A stretch of DNA of 64,000 bases from Brenneria sp. hezel4-2-4 (GTDB lineage: Bacteria; Pseudomonadota; Gammaproteobacteria; Enterobacterales; Enterobacteriaceae): NCBI RefSeq assembly GCF_013155275.1, contig NZ_JABJXS010000016.1, positions 1 through 64,000 on the forward strand. The letters run 5' to 3'. A program made the position numbers and the translations under genes. Below the pieces are notes generated by a model that was not told the origin of the DNA, ran no database searches, and worked only from the letters and a program-made list of their open reading frames with translations. Positions 18,257 through 26,927 of the stretch are shown here, piece by piece. Position 1 is the first letter of the stretch. Each line of letters opens with the position of its first letter.

Positions 18257-18932
18257 CCCCCCGCACTCCGAATTGGTTGTAATCGCTACAGGGTGATTAG
18301 TGTGCTTTTAATACTATTATTTTCATATAACTGGATAAGATTTTTTGATTTGAATATTGCTGGTGTTTGTTTTTTTATGTTTTGAAAACAATGTATTACC
18401 ATGCTGTTGTGTTGTGATTTCCACCGGTGTGAAATAAGCGCTTTTCATAAGCGGGAAATCGATGATTATTGTTTGTTTTATCAATAAAATACGGAGCGAT
18501 ATAAAATAATGATTCTGCCTGTCAGGCAGCGAAATAGGTCGATTTCCGTGCACAATAATTTATGCAAATCGCCGCCGCGACGATAATTATAGCAAAAATA
18601 GGCGAGATGATTTTGTGGCGTAAATGGATGTGTGGCGTACAGCTAATCCTGGCGAATATTGTGTGCGCCGATAGTGTGATTCAGCTAACACTATTATCCT
18701 TTCTCTGCGGATAATTTTTTGCCAATCGCGGTGACTGGGGCAGTACGTAATGAACGGCCGACAAGGCGGATAATCAGCATTATTTCCACGTCTTAAGTAA
18801 GACGATATCCCCAACGAATTTCAAGAGGCGGACAGCCAATATGCCCGCAAGCGCGTAAGTAGATGAATGGCGCCATGACACCGCTATCCGCCAGAGGCGT
18901 AGCAGGATGTCATCGCGGCCATGTATTTAAAA
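18257..18932. other. AT-rich intergenic region upstream of proV
   Basis: These 676 nt separate the proU promoter from the end of hpxZ. They are AT-rich, with runs such as TTTTGATTTGAATATTGC, and contain a few short palindromes (GTCTTAAGTAAGAC near 18792). Short open frames here have no ribosome site or family pattern. The base composition would suit H-NS binding, but that is inference. I see no gene. Confidence 0.5.
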
Positions 18933-19319
18933 TTACTCGGTCATCAGGCTGACATGCGCGGCAATGATGCGCCATCCTTCAGGCATTTTCATCCAGGTTT
19001 GCATCTGGCGGCCGGTTTTGGCGCTGCCCTCCCGCCGGAATTCAGTACTGGCTACCGCCATATCGTGACCATATGTGGTGATCACCGTATTTTGCAGTTG
19101 CCGATCCAGACCGGCGGACGGGCGGGCATTGCGGAACGCGCGAATTTCATCAATGCCGTACAGATTTTCACTCGCGCCATAGCGAACGGTCAGACTGCTA
19201 TGCCAGAACAGTTCATCTAATACGTCGATATCGTTACCGGTCAAGGCCTTCTCATAACGATAAAAGGCCTCGGTCACTTCAGCCAACACGTCGGGCTGAT
19301 TAATGTCATCAGGCAGCAT
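18933..19319 (-). CDS. hpxZ: Oxalurate catabolism protein HpxZ (DUF3225)
   Basis: A 128-residue protein of the SnoaL/NTF2-like DUF3225 family, found in hpx clusters as the last gene of hpxWXYZ. Its exact reaction is not known to me. Visible family features are [40 protein letters not shown] and the C-terminal [20 protein letters not shown]. It lies 27 nt after hpxY on the same strand. Confidence 0.88.
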   Translation of the reverse strand: MLPDDINQPDVLAEVTEAFYRYEKALTGNDIDVLDELFWHSSLTVRYGASENLYGIDEIRAFRNARPSAGLDRQLQNTVITTYGHDMAVASTEFRREGSAKTGRQMQTWMKMPEGWRIIAAHVSLMTE

Positions 19320-19346
19320 CAGTAAGACTCCTTAGAACAACAAACA

Positions 19347-20723
19347 TTATAAACAACAGCCCTGCTGCTCCAGCGCCCAGGCGGCACGCAGGCAGAGGTC
19401 TTCGCGCCAGGGCGCGGCGATGATTTGAATACCGATTGGCAGCCCGCCGGCGGTCTTTATCGGTACGGTGACAACCGGCAAGCCGACGAAAGAAATCGGC
19501 TGGGTAAGCATGCCCATGCTGGCGCGTACCGGCAGATCGACGCCGTTGATGCGCATCGTTTCCTGTCCGATAAGGGTTGCACAACAGGGCGTCGCCGGGG
19601 CAATCAGCAGGTCGGTGTGTTCGAACAGCGGCAAAACCTGTTGACGGAAATAGTCGCGAAAACGCTGCGCCTGTACATACCAGGCGGCGGGGATCATGGC
19701 GCCGGCCAGCAGGCGTTCACGAGAGTGGGGTTCAAACTGCTCCGGCGTATCGCGCAGGGCGGGGAGATATTGATTCCCGCCTTCGCTGGCGGAAAGGATA
19801 AATGCCGCGGTACGCGCCAGGGCCGCTTCCGGTAGGGTCACGCTGGCCTGGGCGTTCAGCGCCCGAGCAACCTGTTGCAGCGCGGTTTTGGCTTCGCTGC
19901 CGCTCCACTCGGAGAAATAGCCATCCAGCACGGCGCAGCGCAGGCCGGTATTTCCTTCGGCTAATTGTTCGGCACATGTCAGGGGCGGCCTTTCGGCCTG
20001 AAAGCGGTCTGATTCATCCTGACCTTGCAGCGCATCAAAAACCAGCGACAGATCTTCGGCGCAGCGGGCCATCGGGCCGATATGATCGAGGCTGGCGACG
20101 AACGGGTGGCTGCCGCTGCGCGACAAACGGCCGAAAGTGGGCTTCAGGCCGAAAATACCGCACAGCGAGGAGGGCACCCGAATCGATCCGTTGGTGTCGC
20201 TGCCCAGACTGAAATTGACCAGCCCGGCAGCCACCGCCGCGGCGGAGCCGCCGGACGATCCCCCGGCAATACGCTGTTTATCGAGCGGATTACGCGTTGC
20301 GCCGTAATAACTGTTTTCCGTGGTGAAGCCGTAGGCGTAGGCATCCATATTGAGCATACCGGACAGAAGCGCCCCCTGACGGGCTAACTGCCGTATGGCG
20401 AACGCGTCCTGCGATGCGGGCGGGCGCCGGCTGAATAACTGCGCCCCTGCCAGCGTGGTTTCACCCGCAACGTCAAACAGATTTTTCACGGCGTAAGGCA
20501 CACCGGCCAGTGCGGGCAACGGCTCGCCGCGCCGGCGCTGACGATCGAGCGTCTCGGCCTCGTCCAGCATGCGCTGGCGGGTTATCTGCGTATAGGCATT
20601 GATTGTGGGGTTGGTCTGCTCAATGGCGTCCAGCGTGCGTTGCGCCAGCTCTCTGGCCGAGAGTTCGCCCGCCAGCAGCGCCTGTTGGATCTGTCTGATG
20701 GACAAGGGCTGAGGATCGTTCAT
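19347..20723 (-). CDS. hpxY: AtzE-family amidohydrolase HpxY
   Basis: Amidase-signature enzyme of oxalurate/oxamate breakdown, related to the AtzE hydrolases of s-triazine degradation. The 458-residue product has the Ser-cisSer-Lys triad region: the lysine in [13 protein letters not shown] (about residue 80), the glycine-serine block [14 protein letters not shown] (about 154-167) and the nucleophile segment [17 protein letters not shown]. It starts at ATG 20723 and overlaps the end of hpxX by 4 nt, which fits the pairing of AtzE-type enzymes with a small DUF4089 partner, as in the AtzE-AtzG pair. Confidence 0.9.
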   Translation of the reverse strand: MNDPQPLSIRQIQQALLAGELSARELAQRTLDAIEQTNPTINAYTQITRQRMLDEAETLDRQRRRGEPLPALAGVPYAVKNLFDVAGETTLAGAQLFSRRPPASQDAFAIRQLARQGALLSGMLNMDAYAYGFTTENSYYGATRNPLDKQRIAGGSSGGSAAAVAAGLVNFSLGSDTNGSIRVPSSLCGIFGLKPTFGRLSRSGSHPFVASLDHIGPMARCAEDLSLVFDALQGQDESDRFQAERPPLTCAEQLAEGNTGLRCAVLDGYFSEWSGSEAKTALQQVARALNAQASVTLPEAALARTAAFILSASEGGNQYLPALRDTPEQFEPHSRERLLAGAMIPAAWYVQAQRFRDYFRQQVLPLFEHTDLLIAPATPCCATLIGQETMRINGVDLPVRASMGMLTQPISFVGLPVVTVPIKTAGGLPIGIQIIAAPWREDLCLRAAWALEQQGCCL

Positions 20724-20917
20724 AGCTGGTAGACTCCGGCGATTTCCTGACGTTCATTGAGCGGAAAATCCATCAACGGCTGCGCCATCGCATGAATTCG
20801 GCTGAACTGGATCAACAACTCCTGACGTCGATCATCGGTTAATGGCAAGGCCAGCAAGGTTTCCATTTGTTGCAGATACGCCGTCAGTACGGCGTTATCG
20901 GTTGATTTTGCACTCAT
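20720..20917 (-). CDS. hpxX: Oxalurate catabolism protein HpxX (DUF4089, AtzG-like)
   Basis: A 65-residue, probably helical protein of the DUF4089 family. AtzG, a related small protein, forms a complex with the AtzE amidase, so HpxX is likely the partner of HpxY. Visible pattern: YLQQMETLLALPLTDDRRQE followed by [17 protein letters not shown]. It lies between hpxW (24 nt upstream) and hpxY (4-nt overlap). Confidence 0.85.
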   Translation of the reverse strand: MSAKSTDNAVLTAYLQQMETLLALPLTDDRRQELLIQFSRIHAMAQPLMDFPLNERQEIAGVYQL

Positions 20918-20941
20918 TGGTTTTCTCTCCCGCGAGATGAA

Positions 20942-22528
20942 TTAAAAGCCCGCCGCACTGCCGTTGCTGCGCGGATCAAATGCTCCTTCCAGCATACCGT
21001 TGGTATGGCGGACGATAGCCCCGGCGTGACCCACGGTTTCACTGAAGCTGCTCAATAATTCGACGTCATGGCCTAATGCGCGCAGCGCGTCGAGGGTGGC
21101 GGGTTTAAAACGGTCTTCAAGCTTTAAGGTGTCGGAAGACTGTCCCCAGGTTCTGCCTAATAACCAGCGTGGGGCCGTAATGGCCTGTTGCAGGGGCAAG
21201 CCCTGAAGGATATGGCGGATAAACAACGCCGCCTGTGTCTGAGGCTGTCCGTCGCCTCCCATTGATCCATACACCATGGTACGACCGTCGGCCAACCTCG
21301 CGGCCGCCGGATTCAAGGTATGGAACGGTTGCTTGCCGGGTTCCAGCGCCAGTAAATGCTGGGGATCCAGGCTAAAAGAGGCGCCCCGGTTCTGCCACAG
21401 TACGCCGGTTCCGGGCAGCACCATGCCGCTGCCGAATTCGTGGTAGATACTCTGAATAAAGGACACGCACAGCCCGCTGCTATCGCAAACGCCCATCCAT
21501 ACCGTGTCGCCGGGGCCTTTTCCCGCTCCCCACGGCGCGGCCTGCCGGGTATTAATCCGCTGGGCCAATACGCCAAGTTGGTCAGGCTCCAGCAGTTCCT
21601 GAACATCCTGCGTCATCATTTTCGGGTCGGTAATAAAACGATCGCGCAGTCCGAAAGCCAGCTTGGTGGATTCGACGATACGGTGAATGGTCTGGCTATC
21701 GTTTAAATCTTCCATGCCAAGATGATCGGTTAAGCCGAGGATCGCTAATGAAACCAATCCTTGCGTCGGAGGCGCGAGGTTATAAATATCGCCCTTGCTA
21801 TGTTTCAGCCGCAACGGCGTGGTGCGTTTGGCGCGATAGTTCGCCAAATCATCATACGTCAGCGGCATGCCTAAGCGCGCCATCTGAGCGGCAAAACGCT
21901 CTGCCAGCGAACCGCGATAAAAACTGTCCAATCCTTCCTGCATCAACGTGGTTAGGGTTTCGGCCAGATCCGGCTGGGTGAAGCGCCCGCCCGCGCGGGG
22001 AATAGCGCCCTGCGGCATAAAGATCCGGCTAAACTCCGCAAAGCAGGACAATTCGTGATGGTGTTGCGTCAGGGCATCTTCCTGCGACTGGGTGACAGGA
22101 ATGCCGCCGGCGGCATAGCGAATCGCATCGGCGAGCAAACGGGCGAGGGGCAGCGGGGTTCCGCCCAGTTCCTGCGAGAAGGCCAGCGCTTCCTGCCACC
22201 CGCCCACCGTACCGGCGACGGTCAATGCCGCTTTGGGGCCGCGGTGCGGGATCTGCTTTTCTCCCTGATAAAAGTCGCGGTTCGCCAATGAACCCGCCGC
22301 GCCGCTGGCATCAATGGCGATCGGTTCTCCGTCCGGGGGAAGAATTAGCCAAAAACCATCGCCGCCTAGCCCGTTCATGTGGGGATAGACCACGGCGATA
22401 GTCGACGCCGCGGCCACCATTGCTTCAATCGCATTGCCGCCTTCACGGAGAATAGCTTGCGCACTGGCGCTGGCTAAATGGTGTGGCGTTACTGCCATAC
22501 CCAGTGGCGCGGTATTACTTTGCATCAT
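20942..22528 (-). CDS. hpxW: Oxamate amidohydrolase HpxW (gamma-glutamyltransferase family)
   Basis: Ntn-hydrolase that, in Klebsiella, hydrolyses oxamate to oxalate and ammonia. The 528-residue precursor has the gamma-glutamyltransferase fold pattern: ILREGGNAIEAMVAAASTIA and GLGGDGFWLILPP at the N-terminus, then GDTVWMGVCDSSGLCVSFIQ, whose Thr (about residue 345) is the expected self-cleavage site and nucleophile, and YGSMGGDGQPQTQAALF. There is no signal peptide, so it is cytoplasmic, unlike periplasmic Ggt. It is the first gene of hpxWXYZ and faces a sigma-54-like promoter. Confidence 0.9.
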   Translation of the reverse strand: MMQSNTAPLGMAVTPHHLASASAQAILREGGNAIEAMVAAASTIAVVYPHMNGLGGDGFWLILPPDGEPIAIDASGAAGSLANRDFYQGEKQIPHRGPKAALTVAGTVGGWQEALAFSQELGGTPLPLARLLADAIRYAAGGIPVTQSQEDALTQHHHELSCFAEFSRIFMPQGAIPRAGGRFTQPDLAETLTTLMQEGLDSFYRGSLAERFAAQMARLGMPLTYDDLANYRAKRTTPLRLKHSKGDIYNLAPPTQGLVSLAILGLTDHLGMEDLNDSQTIHRIVESTKLAFGLRDRFITDPKMMTQDVQELLEPDQLGVLAQRINTRQAAPWGAGKGPGDTVWMGVCDSSGLCVSFIQSIYHEFGSGMVLPGTGVLWQNRGASFSLDPQHLLALEPGKQPFHTLNPAAARLADGRTMVYGSMGGDGQPQTQAALFIRHILQGLPLQQAITAPRWLLGRTWGQSSDTLKLEDRFKPATLDALRALGHDVELLSSFSETVGHAGAIVRHTNGMLEGAFDPRSNGSAAGF

Positions 22529-22643
22529 GCCGAGGTTCCTTTTTTTTGTCCGGCGGTAGGGGAGTTGTCAGACGACGTTATTGCGTCATGCGCCGTTATT
22601 TTGTGTTGCCGAGTACCGCCTTGTTAAGCAACAGTCGTTTTAA

Positions 22644-22658
22644 GCAAACGCTGTTCCA
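22644..22658 (-). promoter_or_regulatory. Candidate sigma-54 promoter for hpxWXYZ
   Basis: On the minus strand the sequence TGGAACAGCGTTTGC reads 5' to 3' from 22658 to 22644, with GG and GC exactly 12 nt apart. It differs from TGGCAC-N5-TTGC by one base in the -24 element. It lies about 115 nt before the hpxW ATG. No clear NtrC site was seen upstream of it. Confidence 0.6.
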
Positions 22659-22756
22659 GTTTTTCTATCTGTCTAATCATCACTGGCTTATGTTATGTTG
22701 CGATGAAACAAAAGACAAAACTGAAACGAAAGTTACAGCCGACAGGTGACAGCGTT

Positions 22757-23596
22757 ATGAAACAGATTGATGAACGATTGCGAGGCCGTTATAGCGAGCT
22801 TTCTCCGCAGGAACAGCGGGTGGCTGATTTTATTTTCGATCACTTCGACGATCTGATCAGCTATAACAGCGCTGAACTGGCGCGGCTTAGCGGCGTATCC
22901 AAAGCGACGGTCAGTCGTTTGTTCAAACGTCTTGACTATCCCAGCTACCGTGCCGTGCGCGAAGAACTGCGCACGTTGCGTCAAAGCGGCATGCCGCTGG
23001 CGGATAACCGTGACGCGGTGCAGGGCAACACGCTGTTGGCGCGGCATTACAAGCAGGAAATGGCGAATCTTACCCAGTGGATTAACCAGATTGAACCGTT
23101 GCGATTCAGGGCGGTTATTGACGCCATGATGCAAGCAAAACGCTTGTGTATCATGGGGTTAAGAAACAGTTATCCGGTGGCGTTGCATCTGCGCCAGCAA
23201 CTGTTGCAGATCCGCCGGCAGGTGACGCTGCTGGCGCAGCCGGGTCAAACGTTGTCGGAAGAACTGGTGGATCTGGGCGCGCAGGACGTGGTGATTGTTG
23301 TGGCGTTCCGCCGCCGTCCGCGGCTGATTCAGCCCTTGTTGACCGAATTGCATGCCCGGCAGGTTCCGGTGCTGCTGTTGTGCGAGCCGCAGGCGCACAG
23401 CTTGTTATCGCTGGCGAAGTGGTCGCTGTGCGCGCCGCTGGATAGCGTTTCCGCTTTTGACAGCTACGCTTCCGCCATGAGCCTGGTCAATCTGCTGAGC
23501 AATGCGTTGTTGCATGAAATGTTGCGTGACGGCCGTCAGCGTATTCACCATATTGCCGATCTTTACGCCGAGCTGGATGAGCTGGAACAGCGATAA
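22757..23596 (+). CDS. hpxU: RpiR/MurR-family regulator HpxU
   Basis: Transcription regulator expected to repress the flanking hpx operons until a pathway intermediate binds, by analogy with Klebsiella HpxU. The 279-residue product has an N-terminal RpiR-type helix-turn-helix (LARLSGVSKATVSRLFKRLD, about residues 41-60) and a C-terminal SIS sugar-phosphate-like fold (about 105-265). The frame is open to an ATG at 22703; I start at 22757 because an AGGTGA ribosome site lies 7 nt upstream and MKQIDERLRGRYSELSPQEQ is the usual N-terminus. Two TGAAAC direct repeats at about 22701-22725 may be its operator. It is divergent from hpxW. Confidence 0.88.
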   Translation: MKQIDERLRGRYSELSPQEQRVADFIFDHFDDLISYNSAELARLSGVSKATVSRLFKRLDYPSYRAVREELRTLRQSGMPLADNRDAVQGNTLLARHYKQEMANLTQWINQIEPLRFRAVIDAMMQAKRLCIMGLRNSYPVALHLRQQLLQIRRQVTLLAQPGQTLSEELVDLGAQDVVIVVAFRRRPRLIQPLLTELHARQVPVLLLCEPQAHSLLSLAKWSLCAPLDSVSAFDSYASAMSLVNLLSNALLHEMLRDGRQRIHHIADLYAELDELEQR

Positions 23597-23599
23597 TGG

Positions 23600-23634
23600 G
23601 GCGCAAAAATGGTGCTTTGCACTATTTTGGTGCT
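23600..23634 (+). promoter_or_regulatory. NtrC-like binding sites upstream of the hpx importer operon
   Basis: TGCACTATTTTGGTGCT at 23618-23634 matches the NtrC consensus TGCAC(C/T)-N5-GGTGCA in 11 of 12 specified bases and is nearly the same as the sites before E. coli glnA as I recall them. A weaker second copy, GGCGCA-N5-GGTGCT, lies immediately upstream (23600-23616). The pair starts right after the hpxU stop, about 190 nt upstream of a sigma-54 promoter, a usual enhancer distance. Confidence 0.8.
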
Positions 23635-23807
23635 TTTGAGGTTCTATTTATCCCACCTGTTGTTTCGTTTTTCTGTCGTACGCCTTTCTCCTCATGCCTG
23701 CGCTGGCGGGCATTTTATCCCCTGAACCGCGAGCGAATGCTGCTTTTTGATGACCCGCTCTTTCCACGGCGCGGCGCCGGCGCCACAAAATCCACGCGCT
23801 TTGAGAC

Positions 23808-23823
23808 TGGCATGTTCCTTGCT
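23808..23823 (+). promoter_or_regulatory. Sigma-54 promoter for the hpx importer-hpxJK operon
   Basis: TGGCATGTTCCTTGCT has the -24 GG (23809-23810) and -12 GC (23821-23822) exactly 12 nt apart and fits TGGCACG-N4-TTGC(A/T) with one mismatch. It lies 80 nt before the first gene of the operon. Together with the NtrC-like sites at 23600-23634 it explains the 306-nt gap 23597-23902, in which I see no gene. Confidence 0.8.
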
Positions 23824-23902
23824 TGGTTTATTGCAACAATAGTTTCACCGTTTGCTGTTAGAGAATTTTTCGTTTCAATAAAAAACCAACTGGGGGCAGA
23901 AT

Positions 23903-24694
23903 ATGAGCATCAAAAAATGTTTGCTGGCGATAGTAGGCGCAGCGCTGTTACTGACTCAGGCCGGTAGCGTGATGGCCGATCAATTAAAGGATATCGAGCA
24001 GCGCGGCGTATTGCGCGTTGCCGTACCACAAGATTTCCCGCCGTTCGGATCGGTAGGAACGGATTTACAACCGCAGGGTTATGACATCGATATTGCGCGT
24101 TATCTGGCGCAAGAGATGAAACTGAAGTTGCAGTTGGTGCCGGTAACCAGCGCCAACCGCGTGCCTTATTTGCAAACCAATAAGGTCGATCTGGTGATTT
24201 CCAGCCTGGGTAAAAACGCCGAGCGTGAAAAGGTGATCGACTTCAGCCGCGCCTATGCGCCGTTCTTCCTGGGGGTGTTTGGCCCGCAGGGCAGCGAATT
24301 AAGTTCGCCTGAAGCATTGCCGGGTAAAAGCGTCGGCGTAACGCGCGGGGCGGTGGAAGACATGGTATTGACGGAGATCGCGCCGAAAGACGCGCAGATT
24401 AAGCGTTACGAAGACAACAACACCACGCTGTCCGCCTATCTGTCCGGTCAGGTGGAATATATCGCCACCGGCAACCTGGTGGTGGCGGCGCTTGCCGAGC
24501 AGAACCCGACCAAGGCGCCGGTGGCGAAATTCATGCTGCAAGATTCTCCGTGCTACATCGGCTTCAAAAAAGGCGAGCCGGCCCTGAAAGCGAAAGTGGA
24601 TGCATTGATTGAGCAGGCGTTGAAAGACAACACGCTCAATAGCCTGTCTGAAAAATGGCTGAAAGCGCCGCTGCCAGACAGCATCAAAGCATAA
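23903..24694 (+). CDS. ABC importer substrate-binding protein (family 3), hpx operon
   Basis: Periplasmic binding protein of the polar amino acid type, likely for allantoate or a related ureide given its operon; the ligand is inference. The 263-residue product has a signal peptide (MSIKKC, hydrophobic core, cleavage near SVMA-DQ), the family-3 start RGVLRVAVPQDFPPFGSVG, GYDIDIARYLAQEMKLKLQL and DLVISSLGKNAEREKVIDFS. In Klebsiella this position belongs to hpxFGHI. A GGGG-type ribosome site precedes the ATG. Confidence 0.88.
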   Translation: MSIKKCLLAIVGAALLLTQAGSVMADQLKDIEQRGVLRVAVPQDFPPFGSVGTDLQPQGYDIDIARYLAQEMKLKLQLVPVTSANRVPYLQTNKVDLVISSLGKNAEREKVIDFSRAYAPFFLGVFGPQGSELSSPEALPGKSVGVTRGAVEDMVLTEIAPKDAQIKRYEDNNTTLSAYLSGQVEYIATGNLVVAALAEQNPTKAPVAKFMLQDSPCYIGFKKGEPALKAKVDALIEQALKDNTLNSLSEKWLKAPLPDSIKA

Positions 24695-24706
24695 GGAGGG
24701 TTTGCC

Positions 24707-25375
24707 ATGACCTATCAGCTTAATTTTACCGCGCTATGGCCGTTCTGGCCTGAGCTGTTGGCGGGTTTACGGGTGACCATTGAGCTGACGGCGATGGCGA
24801 CTATCGGCGGTATTGCTATCGGTATCTGTGGTGCGGCTTTGCGTAGCGGCAAGCCCACCCTGCTGAGCAAACTGTGGGGTATGTATGTTGAGTTGATACG
24901 CAATACGCCGTTTGTGGTGCAGCTGTTTTTTATCGTGTTTGGTTTGCCGAGCCTGGGGTGGAAATTGACCGCCGGCGAGGCCGCGTTGCTGGCGATGCTG
25001 ATCAACCTGGGCGCCTACAGCACGGAAATTATCCGCGCCGGTATTCAGGTGACGCCGAAAGGCCAATGGGAAGCCGCCCGGGTTCTCGGGTTGACGCGCA
25101 GCCAGACCTTCTTTCGGGTGATTCTGCCGCCGGCGTTGCAGCGGATTTACCCGGCGCTGGTGAGCCAGTGCATTATCGTGATGTTGGGATCGTCGGTGGT
25201 CTCGCAGGTTTCCTATGAGGAACTGACCTTTGCCGCCAACCTGATCCAATCGCGTACGTTTCTGAGTTTCGAGGTGTATCTGGTGACTACGTTGTGTTAT
25301 CTGGCGTTGTCCGTCCTGATGCGCCAGTTATTACTGCTGGCGGGCCGGCGTTTTCTGGGGAGTCAGCAACCATGA
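24707..25375 (+). CDS. ABC importer permease 1, hpx operon
   Basis: His/Glu/Gln/Arg/opine-type inner-membrane permease of 222 residues. It has about five membrane helices and the coupling segment QWEAARVLGLTRSQTFFRVI with the conserved LPPALQRIYPALVSQ after it; ELIRNTPFVVQLFFIVFGLP is the usual N-terminal signature. It starts 12 nt after the binding-protein gene, with AAGGAGG upstream of the ATG, and overlaps the next permease by 4 nt. Confidence 0.9.
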   Translation: MTYQLNFTALWPFWPELLAGLRVTIELTAMATIGGIAIGICGAALRSGKPTLLSKLWGMYVELIRNTPFVVQLFFIVFGLPSLGWKLTAGEAALLAMLINLGAYSTEIIRAGIQVTPKGQWEAARVLGLTRSQTFFRVILPPALQRIYPALVSQCIIVMLGSSVVSQVSYEELTFAANLIQSRTFLSFEVYLVTTLCYLALSVLMRQLLLLAGRRFLGSQQP

Positions 25376-26028
25376 TGACATTTACTGACTGGGATATTGT
25401 CCGCAACCTGCTGCTCGCGGCGCGCTGGACGCTTCTGCTGTCGCTGACGGCGTTTATCGGCGGCGCGCTGGTGACATTGCCGTTGATGTTGCTGCGCTTG
25501 ACCAAACGCAAATGGCCGACGCGTATTATCCGTCTGTATTCCGAACTGTTTCAGGGTACGCCGTTGCTGATGCAACTGTTCCTGGCGTTTTTCGGTTTGG
25601 CGCTGTTTGGTATTGATGTCAGCCCCTGGACGGCCGCCGCGGTGGCGCTGACGCTGTTTACCAGCGCGTTTTTGGTGGATATCTGGTGCGGCAGCGTCGA
25701 TGCATTGCCGAAAGGGCAGTGGGAGGCTTCACGCTGTCTGGGGCTGAGCTTCAGACAAACGCTCTACCGGGTGATTGCGCCGCAGGCGATGCGTATCGCC
25801 ATCGCGCCGACGGTCGGTTTTTCCGTACAGGTGATAAAGGGAACGGCGCTGGCGTCGATTATCGGTTTTATTGAGCTGACGAAAGCGGGAACCATGTTGA
25901 ACAACGTGACGTATCAACCGTTTAAAGTTTTTGGACTGGTGGCGCTGGGTTATTTCCTGATGTGTTATCCGCTTTCTTATTACAGCCGCTATCTGGAGAG
26001 GAAATTCAATGCCGCTCATCACCATTAA
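25372..26028 (+). CDS. ABC importer permease 2, hpx operon
   Basis: Second permease of the same importer, 218 residues, with ELFQGTPLLMQLFLAFFGLA and the coupling loop QWEASRCLGLSFRQTLYRVI followed by APQAMRIAIAPTVGFSVQVI. I start at the ATG at 25372, which overlaps the first permease stop (ATGA) and has GGGGAG upstream; the frame itself is open back to 25294. Two different permeases indicate a heterodimeric membrane unit. Confidence 0.9.
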   Translation: MMTFTDWDIVRNLLLAARWTLLLSLTAFIGGALVTLPLMLLRLTKRKWPTRIIRLYSELFQGTPLLMQLFLAFFGLALFGIDVSPWTAAAVALTLFTSAFLVDIWCGSVDALPKGQWEASRCLGLSFRQTLYRVIAPQAMRIAIAPTVGFSVQVIKGTALASIIGFIELTKAGTMLNNVTYQPFKVFGLVALGYFLMCYPLSYYSRYLERKFNAAHHH

Positions 26029-26752
26029 TCAGGTTCAGAAGTATTACGGTCAGAACCATGTCCTGAAAGGCGTGGATCTGGATATTGAAATGGGCGAGGT
26101 CATTTCCATCATCGGGCGCAGCGGCTCCGGTAAAAGCACCCTGCTGCGCTGCATGAACGGCCTGGAAGGGTATCAGGAAGGCAGCATCAAGCTGGGCGGC
26201 ATGACGGTGACTAACCGCGACTCGCAGGCGCGTGAGATTAGCCGCTCGGTGGGGATGGTGTTCCAGAACTTTAACCTGTTTCCGCATATGACCGCGCTGG
26301 AGAATGTGATGCTGGCGCCGCGTCGGGTGCTGGGCAAAAGCGCCGCGGAATGCCGTGAACTGGGCGAGCAGGTGCTGAACAAAGTCGGGCTGGGCGAGCG
26401 CATGGATTATTATCCCGGCAATCTGTCCGGCGGTCAGCAGCAGCGCGTGGCGATTGCGCGGGCGCTGGCGATGAACCCGAAAGTGTTGCTGTGCGATGAA
26501 ATTACCTCGGCGCTTGACCCCGAACTGGTGGGCGAAGTGCTGAAAGTGCTGGAACAGCTTGCCGCCGAGGGCATGACGCTGATTCTGGTGACGCATGAAA
26601 TGAACTTTGCCCGTGAAGTCGGCGACCGGGTGGTGTTTATGCATCAGGGAAAAGTCTGGGAACAGGGCGACAGCAAAACCTTGTTCGCCAACCCGCAGAC
26701 CGCTGAGTTGAAGCAATTTATCGCCTCGGTTCGCGGGCTTTCCGAAGCGTAA
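26009..26752 (+). CDS. ABC importer ATPase, hpx operon
   Basis: ATP-binding subunit of the polar amino acid type, 247 residues. Walker A GRSGSGKST near residue 33, signature LSGGQQQRVAIARALAMNP, Walker B VLLCDEITSALDP and the switch histidine in LVTHEM are all present. It overlaps the end of permease 2 by 20 nt and has GGAGAGG upstream of the ATG. The four transport genes plus hpxJ and hpxK would be the six-gene hpxFGHIJK set of Klebsiella. Confidence 0.92.
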   Translation: MPLITINQVQKYYGQNHVLKGVDLDIEMGEVISIIGRSGSGKSTLLRCMNGLEGYQEGSIKLGGMTVTNRDSQAREISRSVGMVFQNFNLFPHMTALENVMLAPRRVLGKSAAECRELGEQVLNKVGLGERMDYYPGNLSGGQQQRVAIARALAMNPKVLLCDEITSALDPELVGEVLKVLEQLAAEGMTLILVTHEMNFAREVGDRVVFMHQGKVWEQGDSKTLFANPQTAELKQFIASVRGLSEA

Positions 26753-26927
26753 AGCCCGATTAAAAATAGTTATCTCAGTTGGTTGGATTATTTCTCGGTT
26801 TTGGTCGGGCGTGGCAAAAAAGCGCATAAAAAACCACGCTTTATCACGTCCGAAATTTTCTCGTAATCGACATGGTTTTTCTAAGTAATACGGGAGCTAA
26901 GGTTCTCTCGGTGAGGAGCAAGCCACA

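Noticed and set aside
26006..26827. A 273-codon open frame on the minus strand
   Set aside because: Antisense to the importer ATPase gene, which has all ABC motifs; the translation is His/Gln-rich without a domain.
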